This document shows, one piece after another, positions 7,616 through 16,678 of a stretch of DNA of 29,637 bases. The translations under genes and the position numbers were made by a program. Source of the stretch: Thermoplasmatales archaeon UBA509 (lineage in GTDB: Archaea > Thermoplasmatota > Thermoplasmata > Thermoplasmatales > Thermoplasmataceae); assembly GCA_002498845.1 (NCBI GenBank), contig DAJC01000031.1, positions 1 through 29,637 of the forward strand. The letters are read 5' to 3'. The stretch's first letter is position 1. Every line of letters starts with the position of its first letter. The notes beneath the pieces were generated by a model. It had not been told where the DNA came from, did no database searches, and worked only from the letters and a program-made list of their open reading frames with translations.

Positions 7616-10195
7616 ATGGAACGAGTCTTCAACTACAGGGAAGCCAGTGATTATTTCATCGATCTCATTGACAAGTCGAAGATATCCGGTACATCGTTCC
7701 TTCTTATGGGAAAGAGCGGCTGGGGAAAGACCGCCGCCCTGAATTTCATCGAGGAATTTGCCAGAAACAAGGGCATGAACGTCTTCAGGGCAAAATCCTT
7801 TTACTCAGACGAAGCTCTCATGTATCAGGCCTACAATGAGCTGCTCAATCAGCTACTCAATACATTTGAGGAGAGGGACCTGGCAAAGATAGTGGAGATA
7901 TTCTCACACTTTTCTGGTGATAAGGCCAGAAACACCATATTTATCCTTGACAACATTGAAAGCATGATCCAGCCTTCCCGAGAACTCTTTGTTTATCTAT
8001 CCAGGCTCAGCAAGAAAAACGGATACATATTCATGGCAACATTCAATGAAGAGCTGATCCTTGATCAGGATGTGGTGAGGAAGTTCCTGAATGTTGTCAC
8101 AATGGAATCAAACATATGGGTGCTGAACTTCAGAAAACCCGACATTGAAGACATGAACTATTTCCTCAGGCAGAAACATTTCAAGCTTCCGATTTCATTT
8201 GTTCAGGAGCTTTACCGGCTCACCAACGGAAATATAAGATATGCAGATTATGCCCTGAAATACTACCAGGAAAGAGGCATAATAAACAGCAACAATGAGC
8301 TTGAGGAGGTAACGTACAGATTCTTCCCAATACCACCGAGTTTTGAAACAAGGCTGGAAAGGGTACTTGCAGACATGGAGGATCCCGATCTGTCTATCCT
8401 GGGCCTCATTGCACTGATGTCAGAAGAACTTTCACCGGGCTTCATTGCCAGAATGCTGGAACTTGAGAGAAGCGATGTTCTTCATATTCTTGACAGATTG
8501 ACCGAAGCTGGCTTTGTAACACATAATGATGTCAATTACAGCCTGGTGAACAGGAGAATAAATGACCTAGTTATTGGGGCGCTTTCCGAGAAAAAATCAA
8601 AGGTGCTCTCCGACCATTTCCTTAAACAACCTTCATTCAATGATCTGCCTGCACTTACAAAAATCAAGATCTATCTTCTTGTTAAAGATCCTGAGGCAAT
8701 AGAGAAGGAGGTGGAGGGTCAGTGGACTGAAATCCGGCAGAAACTCCCGTTCATAAACTCCTCACCGGAAATGTTCCTGAGAATCCTGAAAATGGTCAGC
8801 AATGAGGGGGCATGTGCACACCTTAGTCTGCTGGCTGCCTATGCCTATGAGATAGCGGGACAGACCAAGGAAGCCATCGAATTATGCAATTCCGAAAGTG
8901 TCATAAGAGTTGAGCCCGTCTTTGCCAGGATAACGCTGGCCAGACTGTACAGGAAGGCTGGAAGATACGCTGAATCAGTGAAATTATGCGAAGAGCTTCT
9001 GCCACACCTTGACATTGAATCCAGGGATTATGCCGAGACCCTCATGACCCTGGCAGTTGACTATTCATATATGGAAAACAGGGAACTTACGGTAAAATAT
9101 GCAACGGACGCAAGAAACCTAGCAAAGAAGAAGGGTTTCGAGGATGTTACTGCAGATGCACTTAACCTACTTGGAACCATGAGCGTGAGAAGTTTCCAGT
9201 TGAGCAACGCACTTGACCTTTATAAGGAATCACTGGCCCTGAACCAGAAGATGAGACATTACGAGGCCGAGCTTCTCAGCCTGAACAATATTGCAATCAT
9301 ATACAGTTACCAGGGAAAGCTGGAGGAATCGGCAAAGATGCTGACCGAAATTATTGAGAAGTCCTATATTTCCGGTGCCCTGGTGTCCAGGGCGTACGCA
9401 ACATACAACCTCTGTGAAATATATTACACCACTGGCAGGTTTGACGAATTCCGGCAGAACATCACAAGCGCACAGAAGCTCATACGCATTGTGGACGACA
9501 GCAACCTGACATACCCGTTCCTCAGGTTCATGGCAACAATAAACCTGAATTCATTCAATCTTGAAAATGCCATTACCTTCATTAACGAGATGTATGACCT
9601 TGCCGTGAGAAATGGAAGTTCTGTCCAGGAGACTGTCTGCCGCGGCCTGAAGTATATAGCCGATGGATTCCAGTCAGGCAATTTCAACCCCAATCTTGAC
9701 AAGGTTTTCCTTACGTCATTCCAGGAGGCTGATGACTACCTGCCCTTGTGGTACACCATTGGAGCCATTAAATTCGCAATAGACGGTAATGCTGATGAGG
9801 CAATGAGAGCCGCTGAACTTGCCATGAAACAGGCCCAGGGAATTGGGGATTTCATGGGATTGCTCGTAGCGAGGATCGCCGGCGCAATCGCACTTGCCTC
9901 AAGAGGGAAATTGAACGACCTGAGAAAATTTCTGGATGAAAACCTTCCCCAGGGAAGTAATACCTATATCTACACTTACGTCGTTGTATTGCTGAGACAC
10001 ATGGCTGCGGGTACATTGCGGGATGTTAAAATTGATGAAAAATCAAGATCACTCATAGGGCTGGGCACAGAAGTGATTGTTGGCCTGCATGATGAGGATA
10101 TAGCAAAACTGAATACAACAAAAGGTGAATATATAAAGTCAGTTTATACCCAGCTGAAGGGAAAGGTGCCACAGATATATGACGGGTTCAATTGA
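7616..10195 (+). CDS. AAA/STAND-like ATPase with winged helix and TPR tail
   Basis: Large cytoplasmic protein of 859 residues. A P-loop GKSGWGKT lies at 32-39, and the Walker B strand IFILD ends at Asp112. A sensor-like ATFNEE is near 141-146. A probable winged-helix segment spans about 250-320. The rest (about 400-820) is helical with the spacing of tetratricopeptide repeats. This layout matches signal-transduction ATPases with numerous domains (STAND), in which the repeats sense a partner and the ATPase acts as a switch. No DNA-binding domain of the LuxR type is seen at the C-terminus, so it need not be a transcription factor. TATA-like AATAATTAAG (about 7581-7591) lies about 28 bases before the ATG. 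A small Cys-rich gene overlaps its last codons. The true partner or signal cannot be named. Confidence 0.8.
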   Translation: MERVFNYREASDYFIDLIDKSKISGTSFLLMGKSGWGKTAALNFIEEFARNKGMNVFRAKSFYSDEALMYQAYNELLNQLLNTFEERDLAKIVEIFSHFSGDKARNTIFILDNIESMIQPSRELFVYLSRLSKKNGYIFMATFNEELILDQDVVRKFLNVVTMESNIWVLNFRKPDIEDMNYFLRQKHFKLPISFVQELYRLTNGNIRYADYALKYYQERGIINSNNELEEVTYRFFPIPPSFETRLERVLADMEDPDLSILGLIALMSEELSPGFIARMLELERSDVLHILDRLTEAGFVTHNDVNYSLVNRRINDLVIGALSEKKSKVLSDHFLKQPSFNDLPALTKIKIYLLVKDPEAIEKEVEGQWTEIRQKLPFINSSPEMFLRILKMVSNEGACAHLSLLAAYAYEIAGQTKEAIELCNSESVIRVEPVFARITLARLYRKAGRYAESVKLCEELLPHLDIESRDYAETLMTLAVDYSYMENRELTVKYATDARNLAKKKGFEDVTADALNLLGTMSVRSFQLSNALDLYKESLALNQKMRHYEAELLSLNNIAIIYSYQGKLEESAKMLTEIIEKSYISGALVSRAYATYNLCEIYYTTGRFDEFRQNITSAQKLIRIVDDSNLTYPFLRFMATINLNSFNLENAITFINEMYDLAVRNGSSVQETVCRGLKYIADGFQSGNFNPNLDKVFLTSFQEADDYLPLWYTIGAIKFAIDGNADEAMRAAELAMKQAQGIGDFMGLLVARIAGAIALASRGKLNDLRKFLDENLPQGSNTYIYTYVVVLLRHMAAGTLRDVKIDEKSRSLIGLGTEVIVGLHDEDIAKLNTTKGEYIKSVYTQLKGKVPQIYDGFN

Positions 10196-10406
10196 GCATT
10201 TATGCATGTACCATTTAAACGGCCAGTGCCATCTCCATGAGGGAATGGTAACGCAATGCAGGCTCTGCTTCAACTTTGCTTCGGCATACCGTGTGGTAGA
10301 AAAGGGTAAAACCAAGCCTTTCTATACGTTATATGATTATATGGTTTCCACCGGGGAGAGCAGGAATATTTTTCCAGAAGGCAATTCCGTCCAGACAACC
10401 CTCTGA
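10179..10406 (+). CDS. Small Cys/His-rich protein, possible zinc binder
   Basis: Unrecognised 75-residue protein. Its first 30 residues hold four cysteines (9, 17, 27, 30) and four histidines (7, 12, 18, 20), including a C-x2-C pair (CRLC), which suggests a bound metal. The start at 10179 overlaps the ATPase gene by 17 bases; an alternative ATG at 10206 would remove the overlap and the first Cys. The overlap suggests co-expression with the ATPase, and the two may work together, but no function is known to me. Codon use looks like its neighbours. Confidence 0.55.
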   Translation: MTGSIEHLCMYHLNGQCHLHEGMVTQCRLCFNFASAYRVVEKGKTKPFYTLYDYMVSTGESRNIFPEGNSVQTTL

Positions 10407-10446
10407 AATGACAATTCTTTAGAACAACAGAGCCATCACTGAAGAA

Positions 10447-10520
10447 GGGCCCGTGGGGTAGCTAGGATATCCTGTTGGCCTTCGAAGCCGAAGACCTGGG
10501 TTCGAATCCCGGCGGGCCCG
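10447..10520 (+). tRNA. tRNA-Arg, anticodon TCG
   Basis: A 74-base cloverleaf. The acceptor GGGCCCG pairs with CGGGCCC, discriminator G at 10520. The anticodon stem TTGGC/GCCGA encloses the loop CTTCGAA, giving anticodon TCG, which reads CGA and other CGN arginine codons. The T arm is CTGGG-TTCGAAT-CCCGG. The D stem has only three good pairs (a U-U opposition at 13-22), also seen in the second tRNA-Arg. CCA is not encoded. No intron. Confidence 0.93.
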
Positions 10521-10634
10521 CTCATGGATATCAGATATTATAGCTGAATCGAAAAATTCTCCATGCATTAAACCAGATCAGGATGTCAAAATATCTGAAT
10601 TAACAGTAAACCGCGAAGAAAAGAATCCAGAGGA

Positions 10635-11198
10635 TCAGATCCAGAATCCTCCACCCATCATGCCCATACCCATCATTCCCATCATACCCATTCCAAGCAT
10701 TCCCATACCCATCATTCCCATTCCAGATCCATATCCCATTGCCTGCTGCTGATGGGTCTTCATGTGCTTGTCAAGGTCCTCCTGCGTATTGAACAACAGG
10801 CCATCCAGATCACACATCTTCAGGCTGGGGTCTATGAGGTTTACCACCTTCTTCCAGAGATTCAGTTCGTATTCATGGCCTGAGTGAACTTCTGCTGCTG
10901 TTGCTGCCCCAAAAGTAAAAATGCCTTCAATGGCAGGTACTGCAAGATCGCGACCCCATATTCCCGCATGCAACTGAACTTCGAATTTTCCCTTCTGCCC
11001 AGCCACCATGGCATCCACATCCCTAACCTTTCCAAGAACTATCCTTTCCCTGTTTGACTTCCTTGCATGCAATTCCCTAAGATTTCCATTGGATTCGTCC
11101 GAAGTTACGTTGAACTTGTCCTCAACCAGCATGTCTTTTATGCGGGAGTACACCGTTGACGGATCTATGTCCTTCTCTACAAAACCATGTCTGTACAT
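10635..11198 (-). CDS. Unknown protein with degenerate zinc finger and Met/Gly-rich tail
   Basis: No family recognised. Numbered from the ATG at 11198 (187 residues), a mixed alpha/beta domain fills about 1-120. A sequence with classical C2H2 zinc-finger spacing follows at 129-149, but the second Cys is replaced by Asp (C129, D132, F136, H145, H149). The last 30 residues are almost only Met and Gly, with 13 Met in 25 positions, ending GGGFWI. Met-rich tails can bind Cu(I) or pack against lipid or hydrophobic surfaces; here this is only a guess. The frame also opens at an ATG at 11222; I prefer 11198 because GCTTTATGC (11227-11219) is a TATA-like box 25 bases before it. Divergent from the next gene, with about 130 bases between. 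Confidence 0.6.
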   Translation of the reverse strand: MYRHGFVEKDIDPSTVYSRIKDMLVEDKFNVTSDESNGNLRELHARKSNRERIVLGKVRDVDAMVAGQKGKFEVQLHAGIWGRDLAVPAIEGIFTFGAATAAEVHSGHEYELNLWKKVVNLIDPSLKMCDLDGLLFNTQEDLDKHMKTHQQQAMGYGSGMGMMGMGMLGMGMMGMMGMGMMGGGFWI

Positions 11199-11325
11199 AT
11201 ATAAGCCATGTGCCCATTGCATAAAGCATTGCCGAAAAAATCAGCCAAAGCCACATTTGCTTCTTCGAGATGAAATCTAGCAGTGTAGGGGAATGTATTA
11301 ATCCAATAATTACTAACGTACATTC

Positions 11326-11892
11326 ATGACATCCGATATCTCAAAACTCATTGCTGATCTGGGGGAAAAGGTCAGGATATACCCTCTGCAGAACAGCATA
11401 ATGGGTACATTCAACCAGATTCTCATCTGGAAGGGGGACGATCCCTCAAAGTTCGTGGAAACAATAATGAGCGAACACTCTCCCATTCTGTACCACTATG
11501 TTTCGTCCAGCTCCTCTGGAGCTCCCAGCCAGGCCCCCGCTGAACATGAAGAGATAGCATTCCTGCAGAATGGTTTCGTGCATCTCTTTGTGAGATCCTC
11601 GGTTACTGGCTCTGAAAAATCTGCTTCCGCATCCAAACTGCCCCAGGGAGCAGGCCTGCCGCAAGGTACAATTCCTGACAGAAACCCGGAAGAGGTCGCT
11701 GCCGATATGACAAACTTTGTTTTAATGAATCTTGACTACATGAGTCCCGATACTTTCAACCTGCAGTATTTCTTTAAAAAATACTGGCAGTCTCAGGGAT
11801 TGAACCCCGATATCCCCGCAGGAAGCGCCCTGAAAAAATTCATGGACAAGGTAGAAGAGATTTCAACTAGGAAGATCAAGTCCAGATCCTGA
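11326..11892 (+). CDS. Unknown 188-residue protein
   Basis: No family recognised. The N-terminal 60 residues look like alternating helix and strand. A low-complexity linker follows (SSSSSGAPSQAPAE, about 59-72), then a strand-rich piece, a second Ser/Ala/Gly/Pro linker (about 93-115), and a helical C-terminus with an aromatic patch (FFKKYWQ). It has no signal peptide or membrane helix, so it should be cytoplasmic. It is transcribed away from the Met/Gly-tailed gene; the shared upstream region may regulate both. Confidence 0.65.
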   Translation: MTSDISKLIADLGEKVRIYPLQNSIMGTFNQILIWKGDDPSKFVETIMSEHSPILYHYVSSSSSGAPSQAPAEHEEIAFLQNGFVHLFVRSSVTGSEKSASASKLPQGAGLPQGTIPDRNPEEVAADMTNFVLMNLDYMSPDTFNLQYFFKKYWQSQGLNPDIPAGSALKKFMDKVEEISTRKIKSRS

Positions 11893-11988
11893 ACCTGGTG
11901 CAATTATTTCCCAAAACTCCGGACATCAAACCTCCGCAGATATGCATGCAAAGGAATCAGGTTAATAGCCTGAAGATATAAGGAATCC

Positions 11989-13974
11989 ATGAAAGGTAAG
12001 AGCGTAAATCACGATGTGAACGGAAATGATACCGCCAAAGATGAGGAATCCATAGGATTTTCAACATCATTCATGATGAAAGAAACTGACCCATTTTCTG
12101 ATTTCTTCACATATGCTAACGGGAAGTGGATCAGAGATCATCCAATTCCGGAGGACAGATCAGAATGGGGTGCCTTTTCTGAGCTCTATGAACTGAACAT
12201 GAAAAGACTGCGAAAATTGCTTGAAGAAAACCAGTCCGGAAGGGAGAGGAAGCAGCTCACGGACTTTTATGAATCCGCAATGGATACCGTTGTAATTGAG
12301 AAACTCAGGTTCCAGCCTATCCAGAAATATATGAACCTCATCCCGTTGCAGGATCTGAAGAAAACACTGCCATCAATCCTTGCCCAGATTCACTCCATGG
12401 GGATATTTCCATTCTTCTATGCTTACTCCCAGGCTGATGAAAAGAACAGTTCCGTATATGCGCTCTATATTTACCAGGGCGGGCTGTCGCTTCCGGACAG
12501 GGAATACTACCTGTCAGAGACTTTCTCACAACTGAGGAGGGAATTCCGTGACTACGTACAGAAGGTTTTCACCCTTTATGGAGAAGATGAAGAAACATCG
12601 GGGAAATATGCGGAAACCATAGTCAATCTGGAGACCAGAATGGCCAGGGAATCCAGAAGCAGGGTGGATCTCAGAGACCCTGAAAAAAATTACAACAGAA
12701 TGTCTGTTCAGGAACTTTCCCAAAAATATCCCCATCTGGGATTCAGTACCTATCTGAATGCATTGGGCGCAGGAAACACGGAATACGTTGTGGTCGGCCA
12801 GCCGGAATTCCTGGATGAGATAAATTCTCTTGTCTCCCGATCCGAAAATGCCGACCTTGCACTTTATATGAAGTGGAACGTGATCAACAGTTCCCTTCCG
12901 TACCTTTTCAGGGAAGCAGAGGAAATGCATTTCAACATGTATGGCCGCAAGATAAGGGGTCAACCTTCCATAGAGCCCAGATGGAAAAGAGCAGTCAACA
13001 TCATAGATGCGTGTCTGGGTGAATCCCTTGGAAAACTCTATGTTGAAAGATATTTCACGGAGGAATCACGACAGAAAATGGCAGAGCTTATTTCCGATAT
13101 AAGCAGCGTATTCTCAGACAGGCTGAAAAGAATTACCTGGATGGGGGACAGCACAAGGGAACTGGCACTAAAGAAATTCGGGAAGCTTAGGGTGAAGATA
13201 GGAAATCCAAAGAAATTCAGGGACTATTCTTCCATAACCATAAAGCCGGATGACTACCTGGGTAACGTTCGCAGATCAGCCTCCTTTGAGATGAAACGGC
13301 AGATGACAAGGGTAGGAAGGAGCGTTGACCCGGATGAATGGATGATGACCCCTCCAACAGTGAATGCATACTATTCGCCACCAGACAATGAAATTGTGTT
13401 TCCAGCTGGAATCCTGCAGCCGCCGTATTTTGATCCTGAGATGGACGATGCTGTCAACTATGGAGCCGTTGGTGCCGTTATATCGCATGAGATTACCCAT
13501 GGATTCGATGATCAGGGGAGGAAATACGACGACAATGGGAATATCAGGGATTGGTGGACGCCAGAAGATTCAAGGAGATTTGAAGAACTTGCCGAGAATG
13601 TTGTTGAAACCTATGGCGCCCTTGAAGCACTTCCTGGAATGAAGGTTAACGGCAGGCTGACGCTTGGTGAAAATATTGCTGATCTTGGTGGTGTCAGCAT
13701 TGCATTTGAAGCATTGCAGAGGCACCTGAAACGGCATCCTGAGAGAAGAGTGAACGTGGATGGTTTCACGCCGGAGCAGAGATTCTTTCTGTCCTGGGCT
13801 CAGGTGTGGCGGGAGAACATACGGGATGATGAACTGAAACTCAGGTTAACCATGGATCCGCATTCTCCTAACAGGTTCAGGGCCACTATTCCGGCAGTAA
13901 ACCACGCAGCCTTCCCCTCTGCGTTTGGCAGGGAAACCAATGCATCGGGTTCCGGCAGTCTTCAGGTGTGGTAA
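11989..13974 (+). CDS. pepO: M13 family (neprilysin/PepO-type) zinc metallopeptidase
   Basis: Endopeptidase that cleaves oligopeptides. The zinc site HEITH is at 500-504, and ENIADLGG (561-568) supplies the third ligand Glu561. The substrate-binding motif NAYY is at 459-462. Length (661) fits the soluble M13 type. The N-terminus is polar and has no signal peptide or membrane anchor, so the enzyme is probably cytoplasmic. The family's C-terminal CxxW is replaced by LQVW, with the final Trp kept. It converges with an SppA-like peptidase gene, leaving 40 bases between the stops. The gene symbol follows bacterial homologues. Confidence 0.93.
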   Translation: MKGKSVNHDVNGNDTAKDEESIGFSTSFMMKETDPFSDFFTYANGKWIRDHPIPEDRSEWGAFSELYELNMKRLRKLLEENQSGRERKQLTDFYESAMDTVVIEKLRFQPIQKYMNLIPLQDLKKTLPSILAQIHSMGIFPFFYAYSQADEKNSSVYALYIYQGGLSLPDREYYLSETFSQLRREFRDYVQKVFTLYGEDEETSGKYAETIVNLETRMARESRSRVDLRDPEKNYNRMSVQELSQKYPHLGFSTYLNALGAGNTEYVVVGQPEFLDEINSLVSRSENADLALYMKWNVINSSLPYLFREAEEMHFNMYGRKIRGQPSIEPRWKRAVNIIDACLGESLGKLYVERYFTEESRQKMAELISDISSVFSDRLKRITWMGDSTRELALKKFGKLRVKIGNPKKFRDYSSITIKPDDYLGNVRRSASFEMKRQMTRVGRSVDPDEWMMTPPTVNAYYSPPDNEIVFPAGILQPPYFDPEMDDAVNYGAVGAVISHEITHGFDDQGRKYDDNGNIRDWWTPEDSRRFEELAENVVETYGALEALPGMKVNGRLTLGENIADLGGVSIAFEALQRHLKRHPERRVNVDGFTPEQRFFLSWAQVWRENIRDDELKLRLTMDPHSPNRFRATIPAVNHAAFPSAFGRETNASGSGSLQVW

Positions 13975-14014
13975 AAAACCTGATCTGCAGGATCCGTAAA
14001 GTGGTATGCTGGCT

Positions 14015-14770
14015 TCATTGCAATGAAATCCAGTACCCCAGTGATGCATCCAGGGTTTCAAGGACTGTATCTTTCACAGCCATACCGATGAACCGGGACA
14101 CAAACGTCTTCCTTGGCGCTATGAACCTGGTCTTTTTAATTCCGGAAATTTTCCTTATCTCTGAAAGTGCTTCATTATAACCGCCTATGGAATCAACCAG
14201 TCCCAGTTTCACGGCATCCTCAGATGTGAAGACCTCTCCTGTTGCAATTGCATCGCGCTGATCATCAGGTATTTTTCTTTCTGCCGAAACCGACTTCCAG
14301 AAAGACTGGTAAGCAGAATCAATTATATGCAACATTTTCTGCTTCCCTTCTTCGGTTGCTTCGGAGAACGGGTTTAACAGATCCTTGTACTTACCGGCCT
14401 TGCTTACCTGAACATCGATCCCGATTTTTTCCAGAAGTTTCCTGACATTCGGCGTGATACTTATGACACCAATCGAACCGACTAATGAAGTTTCCATTGA
14501 ATATATTCTGTTTGAAGCGCTGGCAACCCAGTAGGCTCCGGACGCACACATTCCGGATACATATGAAATCACAGGTTTCTTTTCGCGGATAGCCCGAACC
14601 TTTCTGAAAAGAATTTCCGAAGCATTGGCCTCACCTCCGGAACTGTTCATATGGATCAACAGACCACGCACCCTGGAGCTTTTCTCAACTGCTTCGAGTA
14701 TTGGCATGAGGCCGGAGAGTTTTCTCTCGTTGATTGTGCCGGATAATTCGGTAACTGCTATGAAGGCCAT
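14015..14770 (-). CDS. sppA: SppA-like S49 serine peptidase without membrane anchor
   Basis: Self-compartmentalising Ser/Lys peptidase of the ClpP/crotonase fold, known for degrading signal peptides and other membrane-near peptides. The nucleophile is expected at Ser77 in GMCASGAYW, and the general-base Lys lies in SKAGKYKD (123-130). The oxyanion segment NSSGGEANAS is at 42-51, and GSIGVI follows the catalytic Ser. It has 251 residues, as in half-size archaeal and Gram-positive forms, but lacks the N-terminal membrane helix usual for SppA. It may therefore act in the cytosol or bind the membrane otherwise. TATA-like GATATTAAGG lies about 25 bases before the ATG at 14770. The symbol is by family, not by proven function. 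Confidence 0.88.
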   Translation of the reverse strand: MAFIAVTELSGTINERKLSGLMPILEAVEKSSRVRGLLIHMNSSGGEANASEILFRKVRAIREKKPVISYVSGMCASGAYWVASASNRIYSMETSLVGSIGVISITPNVRKLLEKIGIDVQVSKAGKYKDLLNPFSEATEEGKQKMLHIIDSAYQSFWKSVSAERKIPDDQRDAIATGEVFTSEDAVKLGLVDSIGGYNEALSEIRKISGIKKTRFIAPRKTFVSRFIGMAVKDTVLETLDASLGYWISLQ

Positions 14771-15234
14771 GAGTGATTATACTCAATACGGCCTTAATAT
14801 CTTTTCTAGGAACCACACCTGGACTATTCTGTCCGCAAAGGTTTCCCTTTCTGTGCACGCCTGAGTAAAAATAATACTTGAAGCTCAGGATGATGGAGAA
14901 TCAGGTGGGATGCCACTGCACAACCTATAGAGTCCGGGCACAATATTTGATGTCACCGACAGCCCTGGTACCCTGCCGATTTTTAAATGACATAATCTCA
15001 AGTTGAATCTGCACCGGGTTGCATACAGAGATGGGGTTTGTGTTGCTGATTCAGTGAAAACATAGTCATGCGCCCTTCGGAGTGGAAAACCACAATAACT
15101 CCATATCGTTTTGGCGAAAACTATTCACACTTCAGGAAAAAAGCAAAAATCCAATCCTGTAACGCTGCGAAGTTAACAATGTGCTGATGTCCAGTGATTC
15201 CTTATTGAAATCACCACAGATTGCCGGAACCAGT
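14771..15234. other. 464-base intergenic stretch without a clear gene
   Basis: Contains the sppA promoter at its left end and the region downstream of the MFS gene at its right end. Two short plus-strand frames are present: about 38 codons from 14890 and about 39 codons from 15068. Neither has a family resemblance or a good start signal, so I do not call them. It could be a decayed gene or an untranslated RNA; I see no clear structure. Confidence 0.5.
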
Positions 15235-16521
15235 TCACTTTACTCCTGTAGCGTGTGGAACAGCTTCCTGCGCCTGAGGCGATGCAAGTGCCCCTGCGCC
15301 AGGTATGAAAGCAGCAGAAATCACCGACAGGACTGCCGTAACAGTGACCACTATCCAGATGGTTCTGTAGTCAAATGAGTAGAGATAGGCAAATGGTATT
15401 CCCAGCAATATGAATGTGACACCAACAAGAGTTCTCTGCAGCGCAGAAAACATCCCCCGGTTCTCCTTTCCGATGACCTTCACTTCGTATGACATCGCAC
15501 CGGAGACAAATAGCGGGCCAAATGCATTAAAGGATATTGATCCATAGAATATGTATGGATTCCTCAGGTATATTGAGGCCAGTATTGCACCGTAGAAGAA
15601 AATGTCAAAGAGTCCAAGAAGTATTATGTATGCCTTGCCAGTGGATGGGTGACGGTCCACATATTTGCCCGAGTAAACCCCAGATGGAATTGATATTGCA
15701 AAACCTATTCCCAGAAGGATAATGGAATATTCCGGAATAACCCCTATCTTTTCCCCGCTCAGTATGAAGAAATATGAAATCCCGTAAACGCCCACTGACA
15801 TGAATATCTTTGTCAGAAGCACAGGTATCACGAATCTGCGCTTTTCCCTGAACAGGATCAGGCTTTCACGGAATGTTGGCCTGCGGGTGGATGCTTCGTT
15901 TTTAAGGGCCAGCTTTCTGCTCTCCGGGTAAAGAACAAAAAATGTAAGTATGGTCACTGCGAGAAGAATCGCCCCTGAAACCAGGTAAACCACATACAGG
16001 TGAGAGAATTCCCTCATTGCAGCCACAACAAACATGGCTACCGTTCCCCCAGCCGTCTCCATCATTATGATTCTGGAATAGTGCTTCCCCAGTATGGAGA
16101 GTTTTGAGGCTTTCCCTATAAATGATCCAAGCGAAGATTTATACGTATTCTGTGTAACAAGTACTGCGCCTATGACTACTGATGAGATTACATATGCCTG
16201 AAGCAGGCCAGGGACGAAACGCAGTGAAAGCAATATCATCCCGGAACTGTAAACAAGCGATCCAATGATCATAAGCTCATAGGATGAGCCCTTATCTATG
16301 GCCCTGCCCTGAGGAATAAGTATGGTGAGAAGTATAATCTGGCCTATGGTGGTACCAATTCCACCGAAGATTATGGGTATATGATAACCCTGCAGCAGGT
16401 AGAAAACAGTATAGCCAAATATGTTCATTGCCATTGCAAAGAAGAAGTTCATCACGGAAAGTGCTGATACGAATGGATTTATGCTGCCGCTGGTAGAATT
16501 GTTTTCACGTGCACTGTCCAT
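15235..16521 (-). CDS. Major facilitator superfamily (MFS) transporter
   Basis: A 428-residue membrane protein with about twelve hydrophobic segments in two halves, joined by a basic central loop (about residues 205-225). PQGRAIDKGSSYELMIIG in the loop after the second helix corresponds to the MFS motif A region, GxxxDRxGRR, in weak form. The second half repeats it as SGKYVDRHPSTGKAY. Substrate cannot be told. The gene has its own TATA box (16546-16555), about 29 bases before the ATG. The neighbour upstream on the same strand is the HisA-like gene. Confidence 0.85.
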   Translation of the reverse strand: MDSARENNSTSGSINPFVSALSVMNFFFAMAMNIFGYTVFYLLQGYHIPIIFGGIGTTIGQIILLTILIPQGRAIDKGSSYELMIIGSLVYSSGMILLSLRFVPGLLQAYVISSVVIGAVLVTQNTYKSSLGSFIGKASKLSILGKHYSRIIMMETAGGTVAMFVVAAMREFSHLYVVYLVSGAILLAVTILTFFVLYPESRKLALKNEASTRRPTFRESLILFREKRRFVIPVLLTKIFMSVGVYGISYFFILSGEKIGVIPEYSIILLGIGFAISIPSGVYSGKYVDRHPSTGKAYIILLGLFDIFFYGAILASIYLRNPYIFYGSISFNAFGPLFVSGAMSYEVKVIGKENRGMFSALQRTLVGVTFILLGIPFAYLYSFDYRTIWIVVTVTAVLSVISAAFIPGAGALASPQAQEAVPHATGVK

Positions 16522-16545
16522 GGCCAGAATCTATATCAGTTTTTC

Positions 16546-16555
16546 AATATATATC
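16546..16555 (-). promoter_or_regulatory. TATA box of the MFS gene
   Basis: On the minus strand GATATATATT is centred about 29 bases before the ATG at 16521, compatible with a leaderless or nearly leaderless mRNA. Confidence 0.5.
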
Positions 16556-16678
16556 TATTTCTACGAATTTCGTCAGAAGTTCACCAGATTTCCAGAGTTT
16601 ATCTGGTTTACTTGTCGTCAGCGCTCCTTACTTGAGATCCTGCTGAAGATGGGACTTTATGTTTCAAAACCGAAGTTT

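Noticed and set aside
14890..15187. Two short plus-strand frames of about 38 and 39 codons in the 464-base gap
   Set aside because: No good start signals, no recognisable family, and length within chance.
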